A DNA stretch of 64,000 bases, from positions 1,612,001 to 1,676,000 of the forward strand of contig NZ_CP032695.1 of the NCBI RefSeq assembly GCF_003627755.1, read 5' to 3'. Both the position numbers and the translations under genes were made by a program. Shown here in pieces: positions 15,457 to 25,788 of this stretch (position 1 is the stretch's first letter; each line of letters begins with the position of its first letter). Origin of the DNA: Rhizobium jaguaris (lineage in GTDB: Bacteria > Pseudomonadota > Alphaproteobacteria > Rhizobiales > Rhizobiaceae). Under the pieces are notes generated by a model that made no database searches, was not told the DNA's origin, and saw only the letters and a program-made list of their open reading frames with translations.

Positions 15457-17365
15457 GCGGTTGATCCTCCTTCAGCCAGAAGGTGTCGGGCATATAGACC
15501 CCGAGATAGCAGGTCGGATCGAAACCGTAGAGCGCCTTTTCCGGCATATTTTGCAGATGCGACGCGCGTAGGATCGGCTGCAGGGTGCCGTTGATCAGGC
15601 CAATAGAGAAGACCTGCTGGGTATAGATCGACAGCATCCGATGCCAGATCTCGGCGCGTTCGAAAGAGGACGCCGCGACGCCCCATTTGCCGAGAAGTTC
15701 GACCAGTTCTACCGCATCCGGCAGGTCGGGCGGAACGCCTTGGGTGCCGCGTGAAAGATAATGCATGCCCCAGAGCGGCCATTGCATCTGGTCGTCCATC
15801 GTCGGCGCGAGCTGGCCGGGATTCATGTCGGCTGTTGGCACCCCGTTGTCGAGACCATACCAGATCGACATCAGGATGCGCCCGCCCATGGCGCGGCTGC
15901 GAAAGACGTCGCGTTGCGACACGCGGGTGAAGAGCGCAATGCCGACCCTGCGCCAATGATCGGTGACCAGCTCCAACACATCAGTATCGAGTGTGCTTTC
16001 GCCGGCAGTCTCGACCGTGATCTCCGCCCGCCGCCCGTCCGGCAACAGGCGAATGCCATCCCTGTCGCGTTTGTCGAGGCCGGCCGCATCGAGCAGATCA
16101 TTGGCCTGAGCCGTATCATGGGCAATCCAGGCGGAAGAATATTCCGGCCTATAGAGCGGGCTCTCCGGCAGAACGGTATCGGCACTTTCGGTGCCGAGGC
16201 CGTAGAAGACGGCCATGTTGATCTCGTGGCGATCGATCGCCATCGAGAGTGCCCGTCGTACCCGCACGTCGCGCAGGACATCACGCCAAACGGGATCGGC
16301 ACTATTCAAGTTAGGCAGCAGCGCGACACGCGAACCGCGCGCCACCTTCCAGAGATGGACCTTGACCGGATAGCGCTTCTCCGAATCCTTCAGGAAGGTG
16401 TAGTCGTTGAAATCGATGCCGGTCGCCTGAAGATCGCTTTCACCGGCGCCGGCCTTGGCTGCGATGATCGCCGAGGAGCTGATGCTGAGGATAAAGCGGT
16501 CGATGTAGGGTAGTTGCCGACCGTTTTCATCGACGCGATGGAAATAGGGATTGCGCTCGAACACGAATTGTTCGGCCGGTGGCGCGGTCGTGTTGCGCCA
16601 GGGATCGAGCACTGGCAGGTTGGGGTTTTCCGGCCGGTAGCTGCGCGCCATCTTGGTGTGCAGTTCCGTCCATTTGCGAGCGCGGTTCTCCTGCATCAGG
16701 GCGGAGAGGCGGATTTCGTCCTGGTATTTCTTGTGGAATTGCTTGAGGTAATGAGCAGGGCCGGCAATGACCAGCGGCTGCGGTGCCGCCAGGCTCGGCA
16801 GGAAATTCGGATTGGGTTGATCCCAGGAATAACGCACCGTCAGCGAATCGAGCACTTCGAAACGCGGCAGGTTACCGTGAGGGCGCAGCTCCAACGCACC
16901 GCCGCCCGGCGTCAGCGCTTTGCTGAGAATGACGTCTTCCCACCAATAGCGAAAATCATCCGATGTGAACGGCTGGCCGTCCGACCATTTGTGCCCCTCA
17001 CGCAGCTTGAAGGTGAAAACGGTGTCATTCTCCGTCGTGAAAGATTCGAGGATATCCGGCTGCAGCGTCAGCGTCGGGTCGTAGCCAACGAGGCGGGCAT
17101 AACCGTAGATCGTCATGTAGCGGATATCATTCTGGCTGCCGATGATCGTGCGCACCGAGCCGCCGTAACGGCCAGGCTCGCGGCCCAAGGCTGCCATATT
17201 GACGATGCGCGGCATCTTCGGCAGGCGCTCGGCGAGCCGCGGCATCTGGCCGGACCTGAGCCAGTCGTGCAGGTAGTCCGGCTCGTTGTCTGCATCAGCC
17301 GCCATGGCCGGCAGCGGCAGCATGCTGGAGGCCAATAGGCCAAGAAAGGTTCGACGACTTACCAC
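15449..17365 (-). CDS. Periplasmic solute-binding protein, peptide/nickel family 5, Tat-exported
   Basis: A 638-residue extracytoplasmic binding protein of family 5 (SBP_bac_5). The N-terminus [17 protein letters not shown] followed by AMAADA is a twin-arginine signal with a cleavage site. Family motifs include [20 protein letters not shown] and [14 protein letters not shown]. It is about 100 residues longer than typical DppA, as in YejA/AgpA-like proteins, which can bind sugars or modified peptides. The GTG start overlaps the ATPase stop. The gene order ATPase, binding protein, two permeases is complete, but the ligand cannot be told from sequence. Confidence 0.9.
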   Translation of the reverse strand: MVSRRTFLGLLASSMLPLPAMAADADNEPDYLHDWLRSGQMPRLAERLPKMPRIVNMAALGREPGRYGGSVRTIIGSQNDIRYMTIYGYARLVGYDPTLTLQPDILESFTTENDTVFTFKLREGHKWSDGQPFTSDDFRYWWEDVILSKALTPGGGALELRPHGNLPRFEVLDSLTVRYSWDQPNPNFLPSLAAPQPLVIAGPAHYLKQFHKKYQDEIRLSALMQENRARKWTELHTKMARSYRPENPNLPVLDPWRNTTAPPAEQFVFERNPYFHRVDENGRQLPYIDRFILSISSSAIIAAKAGAGESDLQATGIDFNDYTFLKDSEKRYPVKVHLWKVARGSRVALLPNLNSADPVWRDVLRDVRVRRALSMAIDRHEINMAVFYGLGTESADTVLPESPLYRPEYSSAWIAHDTAQANDLLDAAGLDKRDRDGIRLLPDGRRAEITVETAGESTLDTDVLELVTDHWRRVGIALFTRVSQRDVFRSRAMGGRILMSIWYGLDNGVPTADMNPGQLAPTMDDQMQWPLWGMHYLSRGTQGVPPDLPDAVELVELLGKWGVAASSFERAEIWHRMLSIYTQQVFSIGLINGTLQPILRASHLQNMPEKALYGFDPTCYLGVYMPDTFWLKEDQPRV

Positions 17366-19263
17366 GTGCGCAGTTCCTGAACATCGGCGTCGCGGCGAGC
17401 GCGCACGAAATGACCACCACCAAGATCGGCGTAGGCGAGATCCACACCTTCATCCTCCGCAAAGTGCGGCCCCCAGCTCTGTTTGGCTGCCGGACCGTCG
17501 GCATTCAACGCAGAGAAATCAAGCGGCCGGTCGAGATCGGGGAAGGGGACCGCGGCAAGCAGCGAGCGGGTATAGGGATGGACGGGATCGCGCAAGATGA
17601 TCTCGCGCGGCGCGATTTCGACGATGCGGCCACGGGCCATGACGGCAATGCGGTCTGCCATGTAGTCGACGACTGCGAGATTGTGCGAGATGAAGAGATA
17701 AGTAAGACCAAGTTCTCTCTGCAAATCCTTGAGAAGATTGAGGATCTGCGCCTGGACGGAGACGTCGAGCGCTGAGACCGGTTCATCGAGGATCAGCAGT
17801 TTCGGCCCAAGCGCCAGGGCACGGGCGATACCGATGCGCTGGCGCTGCCCACCGGAAAAGCTGTGCGGATAGCGGCTCAGATAATGCTGGTCGAGCCCGA
17901 TTGCCTGCATCAGGCCTTTCACCTTCTCCTTGCGCTCGCCGCTGTCGCCATGTCCATGGATCTCGAGGGGTTCGCTCAGGATATTGCGGATCGTCATGCG
18001 CGGCGACAAGGATGAAACCGGATCCTGGAACACCATCTGGATCTTGGTCCTGAGATCCATGAGCTCGTCGCCCTTGACGGCCAGCACATCGATCTTGCCC
18101 CCGCCGTCATCGAATGTCACCGAACCACTGTTGGGTCGGACGGCCCGCATCAGGATCTTGCTGACCGTCGTCTTACCGCAGCCGCTCTCGCCGACAAGAC
18201 CGAGGCATTCGCCACGGCGTATATCGAAGCTGACATTGTCTACGGCGCTAATCTGCAGGCCTGCCTTTCGCCCGAACATGCCGGTTCCCTTGGACATGTA
18301 GGTCTTGGAGAGATTGCGTACGGACAGCAGAACTTCTGGCGCACCATTTGCGCCATTGGTTTTGGCGTATTTCTTCTTGCCGGAGAACGTGCTGAGATTG
18401 ACCGGCACATCGCGCAACGATTTCAGCCGCTCGCCGGGTTTCATATCGAAATGCGGCACCGCCGACATCAACGCCCTGAGATACCGATGCTGCGGCTGCC
18501 GGAAAATCGTCTCGACCGGTCCCGCCTCCATGATCTCGCCGTGATAGATGACCACGACCTCATCTGCCATATTGGCGACTACGCCGAGATCATGCGTGAT
18601 CAGCAGCATGGCCATATTGAACTTCTGCTGCAGGCTGCGCAGCAGGCCAAGGATCTGCGCCTGGATCGTCACGTCCAATGCCGTCGTCGGCTCATCGGCG
18701 ATCAGAAGCGCAGGATTGCAGATCAGCGCCATGGCGATCATCGCGCGCTGACGCATGCCGCCCGACAATTCGAAAGGATACATATCGAAGGTGCGATGCG
18801 GATTCTGAAAGCCGACGAGGCCCAGCATTTCCTCGGTCTTCTCGCGCTGCTCGGCCCTGCTGATGGCAGGATTGTGGATGCGAAGCGCCTCGCTGATCTG
18901 GTTGCCGACTGTGTGCAGCGGCGAGAGCGAGGTCATTGGCTCCTGGAAAATGTTGGCCATGCGGGCGCCGCGAAGCTGGCGCATCGCAGCACTGTCGCGC
19001 GGCAGCTCGAGAATGTCCGTAGTCTGACCATCGAGCGGATCGGTAAAGAGAATACGGCCGGTCGCCTGTGCCGGCGTTGGCAGAATGCCCATGATCGACT
19101 GGCTGATGATCGACTTACCGGAACCGGATTCGCCAACAAGTGCCGTTACCTTGCCGGGCAGCACCCGGAGGTTGGCGCTCTTAACCACGCGCAACTTGTC
19201 CCCGTAGATGGAGAACGAAACGTCGAGGTTCTCAATACGCAACAAATCAGTCCCTGACGCCAT
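17359..19263 (-). CDS. ABC importer ATP-binding protein, two fused ATPase domains
   Basis: A 634-residue double ATPase that drives the importer encoded by the next three genes. Both halves carry intact motifs: Walker A GESGSGKS and GESGCGKT, signatures LSGGMRQR and FSGGQRQR, Walker B LLIADEP and LLILDEP. It is the promoter-proximal gene; GGGAA lies upstream of the ATG. The 160-base gap behind it (19264-19424) should hold the operon promoter, in which I see no recognisable operator. Confidence 0.93.
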   Translation of the reverse strand: MASGTDLLRIENLDVSFSIYGDKLRVVKSANLRVLPGKVTALVGESGSGKSIISQSIMGILPTPAQATGRILFTDPLDGQTTDILELPRDSAAMRQLRGARMANIFQEPMTSLSPLHTVGNQISEALRIHNPAISRAEQREKTEEMLGLVGFQNPHRTFDMYPFELSGGMRQRAMIAMALICNPALLIADEPTTALDVTIQAQILGLLRSLQQKFNMAMLLITHDLGVVANMADEVVVIYHGEIMEAGPVETIFRQPQHRYLRALMSAVPHFDMKPGERLKSLRDVPVNLSTFSGKKKYAKTNGANGAPEVLLSVRNLSKTYMSKGTGMFGRKAGLQISAVDNVSFDIRRGECLGLVGESGCGKTTVSKILMRAVRPNSGSVTFDDGGGKIDVLAVKGDELMDLRTKIQMVFQDPVSSLSPRMTIRNILSEPLEIHGHGDSGERKEKVKGLMQAIGLDQHYLSRYPHSFSGGQRQRIGIARALALGPKLLILDEPVSALDVSVQAQILNLLKDLQRELGLTYLFISHNLAVVDYMADRIAVMARGRIVEIAPREIILRDPVHPYTRSLLAAVPFPDLDRPLDFSALNADGPAAKQSWGPHFAEDEGVDLAYADLGGGHFVRARRDADVQELRTW

Positions 19264-19424
19264 GCCGAAGTAGTTCCCGCTTGCACGACCATTTTGGCCC
19301 CATACGGCACACTAACGTAGGCCATAACGGGTGTCCAGTTGGTCAAAGGGGGACGGTAACTGTAAAAAAACTGTCGTTTTTCCAGTGATCTACCGAAAGA
19401 CGCTCAACTTGGTCATCCTGAATA

Positions 19425-20765
19425 TCACTGGATGAACTTCTCGACTTGCGGGCGGCTCTCGAACTTCTTGGCATCCCGATGCAGCAAGATGACCTGCTCT
19501 GCTTCCGAAAGAACGTCGGCGGCCGCATCGAGAAAGACTTCCGTGGTTCCATTGGCTGTGGTGATCGCCTTTGGATGCACGACCGTAAAGCGCTGGCGCA
19601 CGCCGCGTAGCCTCTCCTCGCCGAGCGTTACCCACTCGCCGCCGGTATAGCCGGCAAACGTTTGGCTCGCGACCACCTCCGTCTGATATTTCTTGGTCAG
19701 CGATTGCAGCCGCTCCACCTCGTTAACGGCGGCGCCGAAAGCGGAGAAGGTCAAGCGATCCTTCAGCCCGACATTGCCGAACATGACGTTGCCGACATGA
19801 AGGCCGATGCCATAACGAACTTCGTTCAGGCCGCGTGTCTGGCGATCCTTGTTGAGAGCGGCAACCCGGTTCCGCGCGTGGAAAACGGCGGATAGCGCCG
19901 CTTCGCAAGCGACCTTGGAGGGGTCCTTATGTCGGCCGCAGGGATAGACGGCGAGGAAGCCGTCACCGAGGAAACTCAAGATTTCGCCGCCGTTGCGGTT
20001 GAACGGCGCAGCGATGGCGTCGAAAAATTCGTTCAGCGTATCGATATAGGCCTGGCGTCCTTCCTTCTCGGCGTAGAGGGTCGACTGACGCATGTCGCCC
20101 ATGACCAGGGCGGCGCGGATCGTTTCACCGTCGCCGCGGCGGATCTGCCCGTTCAGCACGCGTTTACCAGCGTCGCCTCCGAGATAGGTGGTGAGCATAT
20201 TGTTGGCGAGCTTACCGAGTACCGCCATCTTGGCGGCCATGGCGAGATGATTCTGCATGCGCATCAGCGCGCCGATCATTTCCTCGCTGAAACCGCTGAT
20301 ACTGTCGGTCGACCAGGAGCCCATCATTCCCTGGGCGGAACCAGCGCCGAAAGTCTGTACGAAGGCGATATAGTCGGTGATCTTCTCCTTGCGCAAGTCC
20401 TCGAAGACCGGAAATTCAAGCGGCCCGTCAATGTCGACGCGGCGGCGCAGGTGCAGCAGATTGTTGGAGAGCAGATAATAATAGGGGCTCTGCACGAAGC
20501 GTTCCGGCTTGTCGTTTCTATGCCGATAGCCTTCGATCGTCAGCCCGCCGGCGCGCCGCCAGGTGAAGCCGAGCGCGTCATAGAGCGGATGCAGCATCGA
20601 GAAGGTCAGATGCACGCGGGCGATCGGCAGGCCGGACGCGGCGATGCGTTCGCAGAAACCGCGGACGATGCTCTCCAGATTTTCGCCTGTCAGTGCCGAC
20701 TGCGTCAGCCATTCGGCGACCTTGTCGAGAAAAATATCGGAAACACTCGAGTGAACGGTCATCAT
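19425..20765 (-). CDS. Class III adenylate/guanylate cyclase
   Basis: A 446-residue soluble protein. Residues 1-200 are an N-terminal domain found with some rhizobial cyclases and have no assigned function here. The catalytic domain spans about 215-400, with metal ligands D224 (MGDMRQST) and D268 (SFLGDGFLAVY) and the late motif FSAFGAAVNEVERLQ. In that motif Ala replaces the base-selecting Asp or Thr, while N348 and R352 are kept. It probably makes cAMP, but nucleotide choice is uncertain. It is the first of three cyclase-fold genes within 6 kb. Confidence 0.85.
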   Translation of the reverse strand: MMTVHSSVSDIFLDKVAEWLTQSALTGENLESIVRGFCERIAASGLPIARVHLTFSMLHPLYDALGFTWRRAGGLTIEGYRHRNDKPERFVQSPYYYLLSNNLLHLRRRVDIDGPLEFPVFEDLRKEKITDYIAFVQTFGAGSAQGMMGSWSTDSISGFSEEMIGALMRMQNHLAMAAKMAVLGKLANNMLTTYLGGDAGKRVLNGQIRRGDGETIRAALVMGDMRQSTLYAEKEGRQAYIDTLNEFFDAIAAPFNRNGGEILSFLGDGFLAVYPCGRHKDPSKVACEAALSAVFHARNRVAALNKDRQTRGLNEVRYGIGLHVGNVMFGNVGLKDRLTFSAFGAAVNEVERLQSLTKKYQTEVVASQTFAGYTGGEWVTLGEERLRGVRQRFTVVHPKAITTANGTTEVFLDAAADVLSEAEQVILLHRDAKKFESRPQVEKFIQ

Positions 20766-21112
20766 CCCCGTGGCCTATTCCTGTGATCCAAAATGCCGTT
20801 CCCCGGCGACACGCCAAATACCAAATAATATGGGCGCGGCGATAAGGTCGTGTCCAAGCAATTTGGCACGGGTCGGATGAACGAGCCATGCAATGGCGAC
20901 AGCGCATTTCTCCCAAAAGTGTTGAATCGCGCCGGCGCCGTGAAAGATTTTGCTGCGCCTTCTACGCGTCCTGGCGGACATATGGCGCAACAGAAAAGAG
21001 TCGCCAGAATTGCCGGCTCTCGTTTTGTTCTCCTTCAAATAAGTCAGCCATGCCGCTGAAACAATGGCTGAAAACGACGGAGCTGAAGAAAATTTTGCCG
21101 GAGAGAAAAACT
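20766..21112. other. 347-base intergenic region
   Basis: It lies between two minus-strand genes, so it should carry the promoter of the cyclase and the end of the DUF3095 message. A 7-bp stem (21047-21053 with 21067-21073) sits 40 bases past the DUF3095 stop. Short open frames on both strands have no protein-like features, and I do not call them. Confidence 0.4.
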
Positions 21113-22318
21113 CTACGGTATACTGGGCGACGGCAGGGGCGTATCCACCGCCGGAGAAACGGCGGCGCGCAGCTTATCCCGCAACGCCATCGCCGCCATC
21201 GCATAACCGCCGCTAGCGCCGTCAATGAAATGCATGTGGTCGCGCATCAGTGGCGTCGGCACGAAGCAGGTCATCAGCGCGCTTTGCTGCCGATGCAGCC
21301 CGTAACGGCAGATGCCTGCAGCTTCGGCTTCGCGCAGCCGCGCTTCGATGCGGGAAAGATGCGCGGCGTCCACATCGATGGTCATCTTCAAGCCATCGTC
21401 GAATTTGCGAAAATCTGAGTTTGCGGCAAGGTCACGCCTGTAGATCTTGGCATCGAAGGTTGCCGCGCGGATGCCGAATCTGTCGAGGATGTAGATGACA
21501 ACGATCTGGGCGGCAATCGAAAGCTTGCGCAGCCAACGATTGGACGCCGACGCCGTGGCTCGCGCCTCGATTTCGGCTCCGTCGAAGGCAAGCGCCGGCG
21601 TCGGACCCTCGACCGGCACCGGATGGCCGCCGCGGTTCTGCTCCATGGAAATGGCGATGATATCGGTGACGAGGCGCTGGAATTCCGGGCCATTTCCGGC
21701 CGCATCGGGAACCGCGATGATCGAGACGATCTCGCCATTATGCGCGTCGATCGGGTTCCATCGGCAGGAAAGACCGGTCAGATCCGGCCGCGCCTCCTGC
21801 GGTGCCGCCTCGACGGCAAAGCGTCCTGCCTTCATCTGCCTTTCGGCCCAGCTCGCACCGCCGCCGGAAAACATGGCGTAGGAAACGAAGTCGCTGGGGC
21901 TGAAACGGGCGACCCGCACATCCAGCCCCTCGGCACGAACATCCGCCATCGGCACCAGAGCGGTGCGCAGGCTGAGTTGCAACTCCTCCATCACCCATGT
22001 CCGCACCGCCGCCAGCGCGTCTCGCACGCGACCCTCACCGGAGGGAGGAACGGCCACCAGAGCACCATCGCCGCCGAAGACGAAGGGAAAGTCGCCATTG
22101 TCCAGCGCGTTAAGCACGGCGGAAATTACGCCGGCCCCAGCCATATTGACGGATTTGTAGTGACCGGAAGCGATCGCCTTCGTCGAGCTGACGATATCGG
22201 CGACCGCCAGAAACCAGTCATGGGGAAGCGGCTGATAATTGTTGCCGTCGGTGACGCCTTCGAAACGGGTGAAAACCGGCAAATTACGGAAGAAATCGTC
22301 GTTCGATAGATCGGCCAT
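21113..22318 (-). CDS. DUF3095 family protein (cyclase-like fold)
   Basis: A 401-residue protein of the DUF3095 family, function unproven. Conserved points are the N-terminal FYLP-type opening, YQPLPHDWFLAVADIVSST with D41, the GHYKSVNMAG block, and FVFGGDGA with D84. The paired D41 and D84 sit where class III cyclases and GGDEF proteins place their metal-binding aspartates, so a nucleotide cyclase or nucleotide-binding role is plausible. GGGAGG precedes the ATG. A hydrophobic stretch near 266-285 could be a membrane segment. It is flanked by two bona fide cyclases. Confidence 0.82.
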   Translation of the reverse strand: MADLSNDDFFRNLPVFTRFEGVTDGNNYQPLPHDWFLAVADIVSSTKAIASGHYKSVNMAGAGVISAVLNALDNGDFPFVFGGDGALVAVPPSGEGRVRDALAAVRTWVMEELQLSLRTALVPMADVRAEGLDVRVARFSPSDFVSYAMFSGGGASWAERQMKAGRFAVEAAPQEARPDLTGLSCRWNPIDAHNGEIVSIIAVPDAAGNGPEFQRLVTDIIAISMEQNRGGHPVPVEGPTPALAFDGAEIEARATASASNRWLRKLSIAAQIVVIYILDRFGIRAATFDAKIYRRDLAANSDFRKFDDGLKMTIDVDAAHLSRIEARLREAEAAGICRYGLHRQQSALMTCFVPTPLMRDHMHFIDGASGGYAMAAMALRDKLRAAVSPAVDTPLPSPSIP

Positions 22319-22475
22319 GACATCCTCCCTATGTGTTGGCCCCTTATGGGCGGGCGCCGCAAAATCCTATCCCTACAGCAACGGCGTTGAAATACCAGCG
22401 GTCGACGCGATGTCATCCGCCATGCTACTCCAACCTCGGGAGAGACACCGCGACGCCGAGGACAAGATATATACG

Positions 22476-22955
22476 ATGAGCCGCCTGGATAGTTTCATCC
22501 GCCGCCTGACCGCGCAGCGCGATATTCTCAATGCTGTTGCCGACGAGGTCAAAACGCTAGACGGCCCAGTGCTCGAGCTTGGGCTCGGCAATGGCCGCAC
22601 GTTCGATCACCTGCGCGAGCTTTTCCCAGACCGCCGTGTCGTCGCCTTCGATCGGGCTGCCAATGCCTACGGCCCATCGATGCCGGAGGCCGGCAATCTC
22701 GTGCTCGGCGAGATCAAGGACACTGCAAGGGATTTCATCGGTATCGGCGCGTCGCTTGCCCATGCCGATATCGGCACGGGTTATGAGGACAAGGATGCCA
22801 TAACGCTGACCTGGCTTCCCGAGATCATGGCCGGCGTTCTGGCCTCAAGCGGCCTGGCCGTTAGCGGCCTGCCCCTCGATCATCCCGATCTCGATGCATT
22901 GCCCTTGCCGTCAGACGTGAAGGAGGGCCGCTACTTCATCTATCGGCGCAGATAG
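22476..22955 (+). CDS. Small class I SAM-dependent methyltransferase
   Basis: A 159-residue methyltransferase-fold protein. The SAM loop VLELGLGNGRTFDHL is near residues 34-48, followed by an acidic strand end (VVAFDRAA). It is short for the class, with no visible substrate domain. The ATG at 22476 opens the conserved region; longer frames upstream run into the DUF3095 promoter region and are unlikely. It ends 3 bases from the convergent FkbM gene. The substrate is unknown. Confidence 0.75.
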   Translation: MSRLDSFIRRLTAQRDILNAVADEVKTLDGPVLELGLGNGRTFDHLRELFPDRRVVAFDRAANAYGPSMPEAGNLVLGEIKDTARDFIGIGASLAHADIGTGYEDKDAITLTWLPEIMAGVLASSGLAVSGLPLDHPDLDALPLPSDVKEGRYFIYRRR

Positions 22956-22958
22956 CCG

Positions 22959-23837
22959 TCAACGCAGGAACAGGACATCGAACTGCTCGCCCTCAACCGG
23001 CAAGTCAACCACTTTCATCGGCACAGTGCGGTCTTCGAAAAAGGCGAGGCATTCCGTATAGTAGCCGGCGAGATTGCCGATGAAGGCTGACGTCTGTTCC
23101 CTGCCGTAGAAGGCCGGTGTGAATTCCATATGGAGCGGCACCTTGCGGGCCATCAGCGCCTGCATCGACCGGATGGCAACAGGCTCATAGCCCTCGATAT
23201 CCATCCAGATCAGCCCGATATCTGCAGCCTCGACGCCGATGTCGTCTAGAATGCGGCCAACGGGCCGGACCGGCACGGAAATCTTTTCATCTCCCGCACT
23301 TTGGCGCAGCGCACTGCTTTTGCCGTGATTCTTGTGGTTCAGATAGAAGTCGAGCTGCCCTTCACGGTCGCCGGCGGCGCAGTTTATTGCAGTTACCCGA
23401 TCCTGCATTCCGTTATCGGCGATATTCATCGACAGGAGCCGAAAGTTACGGGGATCGGGCTCGACGGCAACGATTTGGCGGTAGACGCCGCTCAAGGCGA
23501 AATAGGTGGTCTGCGTGCCGATATTGCCGCCGAGTTCCAGCAGCACCGTGCCCTTTCGCAGCAGGCCGTGCTCGCGCAGAACCGTCAGCAGCCGGTCGAC
23601 ATGATCGCGCTCGAAATGGCCTTTGCGAAACACTTTGCGGCCGATGTAGTCGGCCGGCGAGAAGCTCAAGACGTGATCGCCGCAATCCAGCGTCATGGTC
23701 TTCACACGCGGGCCGATGGCGCTGATCAGGATGTCGCGGCCAAGACGGCTATCGAATAGACGCGTGACAATGCGATCCCTGATCTTGCGGAGGGTGCGAT
23801 TCCAGAATTTGACGGTCAAAATCTTGCGGTCGGACAT
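22959..23837 (-). CDS. FkbM family methyltransferase
   Basis: A 292-residue class I methyltransferase of the FkbM family, commonly O-methylating sugars in surface glycans. The SAM-binding motif LLELGGNIGTQT is at 99-110 and the acidic ribose-binding residue is E126 (VAVEPDPRN). The FkbM signature WMDIEGYEPVAIR appears in the C-terminal half. The neighbouring glycosyltransferase and deacetylase genes suit a polysaccharide-modifying role; that is inference. Confidence 0.85.
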   Translation of the reverse strand: MSDRKILTVKFWNRTLRKIRDRIVTRLFDSRLGRDILISAIGPRVKTMTLDCGDHVLSFSPADYIGRKVFRKGHFERDHVDRLLTVLREHGLLRKGTVLLELGGNIGTQTTYFALSGVYRQIVAVEPDPRNFRLLSMNIADNGMQDRVTAINCAAGDREGQLDFYLNHKNHGKSSALRQSAGDEKISVPVRPVGRILDDIGVEAADIGLIWMDIEGYEPVAIRSMQALMARKVPLHMEFTPAFYGREQTSAFIGNLAGYYTECLAFFEDRTVPMKVVDLPVEGEQFDVLFLR

Positions 23838-23864
23838 TGCGCCATCCCTACACGCCTGAACGGC

Positions 23865-25589
23865 CTATGCAAAGCGACCGCTTTCCTCCTTCGGGACGAT
23901 ATAGACGCGCAAAGGCTCGCCGCGGCCGCGCACAGCTATCTCGCGGCTTTCGATACCGGCGATATCAACGCCGGAAAGGCTCGCCACCGGCTCGGAGAAG
24001 ACCAGCGCGCGGTTGAATTCTTTGGCGACGCTTTCGAGGCGGCTCGCCACATTGACGGTATCGCCGATCGCCGTCACGTTTTTGACATTGCCATAGCCCA
24101 TCGAGCCGACTACTGCCGAACCGGTGTGAAGGCCAACGACGATCTCGAGGGGGACCGATAGCTCGTCTGCCAGCTCTTTGCCGAGTTTGTCGATCTCCCG
24201 GATAATCTCGGCCGCCGCCTTCAGCGCCTGACGGTTGGCTTCCTGGGGCGTGGTGCTCAGGCCGAACAGAGCCATGGCGCCGTCGCCGATGAACTTGTCC
24301 ATCCGGCCGCCATTGTCCTCGACGATCCGGCCGACGATCGCAAAATAACGGTTGAGCAAGAAGACGATATCGAAGGGCAGGCGCGACTCGGTCAGCGTCG
24401 TAAAATGGCGGAGATCGCAGAAAAACACGACGATCTCACGTTCGCGACCTGGGCTCGCCGTCTGGCTGTAGACTGGAATGGTCGATTCCGACATCGGCGT
24501 CAAAAGCGGCACGACACTGATCTCACTTGTCGGACGCAGCTGGCAGGCGAGGCGGACGTCCGGTGTGGCGCCGATTCGGTTCAGCGTCTTTTGCTCCAAC
24601 GCCTCGGGCGGCGGCAGTTTATCTCCGCCATCGATGATCTGGACGCGGCAGGTGGAGCATTGGCCCTTGCCGCCGCAGACGGAATAATGCGGGATGCCGC
24701 CGAGGCGGCTTGCTTCGAGCACGGTGAACCCGCGGGGCACGCGCACGACCTCGCCGCTGGCATAACGGATCGCGACTTGGTGCTGACGTTCACGCAGCCT
24801 GCGATGGGTGCGGAAGGCGAAAAGGCCGATGATGGATGCGCTGAAAGCACCGTAGAAGCCGGCGCGATAGGGCCATAAGTCGCTGACCATCCGGCTGCCG
24901 GGTATGGATCCGGTTTCGCCATAGCTGCGCATGTCGCTGTAATAGCCGCCCCGATAACCGCGCTCGTCATCGTGCGCCACCTCATGCGACACCGTTCTGC
25001 CCATGGCGGCGAAACCGAGCAGGGCCAGCACTGGCAAAACGATGGCGAAAGACAGCATGAGGGGCGCAACCGCCGCGTACCAGGAGCGATAGCGCAGCCA
25101 GAAATGAACACCGATGCAGCCATGGATCCAGACGACCATCAGCACGATCATCTGGCGCACGCCGTTTGCCGGCGACGTGATCCAGAGACTGCGGACGATG
25201 GCACGATAGTTGTCGTGGTAGCCGTAGACATCATGCAGGATGCGCGTCCCGATGATGTGGTCGATCAGGAGAACCGGAACCAGCAAACCGGTGACGATCT
25301 GGAAGGCCTCGCCTGCCGGCATCACCAGAGTGCGGCGCTTGTAAAGCATGCGCAAGACAAGGAGGATATGGACGATCAGCGCGCCGTAGAGAAGCACCGT
25401 GCCGACCGGATTGCGCCAGACGGCCATGAACCAGCGTTGCGCATGATCGGCAGCACTCAACGAGATCAATCCGAGGGAATGATTGGCCAGATGCATGATC
25501 ACGAAGACGAAGATGACCAAACCGGAGCCGAGGCGGAACTTTCGCACGAGACGATCGGAGATGAAGGGTTTTCTCGCCTCTGTGGTCAT
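23865..25589 (-). CDS. cyaC: Redox-sensing adenylate cyclase, CyaC type (diheme anchor, 2Fe-2S, cyclase)
   Basis: A 574-residue membrane cyclase with three parts. Residues about 20-260 form a multi-helix membrane domain rich in His (HLANH, LIVH, IDHIIG, WIHGCIGVHFW), like the diheme-b anchor of succinate dehydrogenase. A ferredoxin-like domain follows, with C305, C311, C314 (CGGKGQCSTC) and C349. The C-terminal class III catalytic domain has D392 (FFCDLRHFT), D436 (FIGDGAM) and GDTVNVASRLE. This is the architecture described for CyaC of Sinorhizobium meliloti, a quinone-responsive, redox-regulated cyclase. The ATG at 25589 has GGGA upstream; a GTG at 25616 would add nine residues but has no ribosome site. 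Confidence 0.87.
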   Translation of the reverse strand: MTTEARKPFISDRLVRKFRLGSGLVIFVFVIMHLANHSLGLISLSAADHAQRWFMAVWRNPVGTVLLYGALIVHILLVLRMLYKRRTLVMPAGEAFQIVTGLLVPVLLIDHIIGTRILHDVYGYHDNYRAIVRSLWITSPANGVRQMIVLMVVWIHGCIGVHFWLRYRSWYAAVAPLMLSFAIVLPVLALLGFAAMGRTVSHEVAHDDERGYRGGYYSDMRSYGETGSIPGSRMVSDLWPYRAGFYGAFSASIIGLFAFRTHRRLRERQHQVAIRYASGEVVRVPRGFTVLEASRLGGIPHYSVCGGKGQCSTCRVQIIDGGDKLPPPEALEQKTLNRIGATPDVRLACQLRPTSEISVVPLLTPMSESTIPVYSQTASPGREREIVVFFCDLRHFTTLTESRLPFDIVFLLNRYFAIVGRIVEDNGGRMDKFIGDGAMALFGLSTTPQEANRQALKAAAEIIREIDKLGKELADELSVPLEIVVGLHTGSAVVGSMGYGNVKNVTAIGDTVNVASRLESVAKEFNRALVFSEPVASLSGVDIAGIESREIAVRGRGEPLRVYIVPKEESGRFA

Positions 25590-25788
25590 CCAATCCCGCT
25601 TATATTGCCCGTTCACAAAAGAACAGAAAGCAGTTATCGCCTAGTGATCTAGCTGCAATGCCGCGTGCTGTCGAGGATGCGGCCTTTGAAGCGGGAGCCT
25701 TATTGTCAAGCAACCTGTCGGAATTCGGGCATTTCCCGCACATTTCCGAGCCAAACTATCACTTTATCGTCAACTATTCGCTCACGCC

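Noticed and set aside
20775..21038. Possible 87-residue minus-strand gene
   Set aside because: Basic, low-complexity N-terminus, no ribosome site and no recognisable features; more likely promoter DNA.
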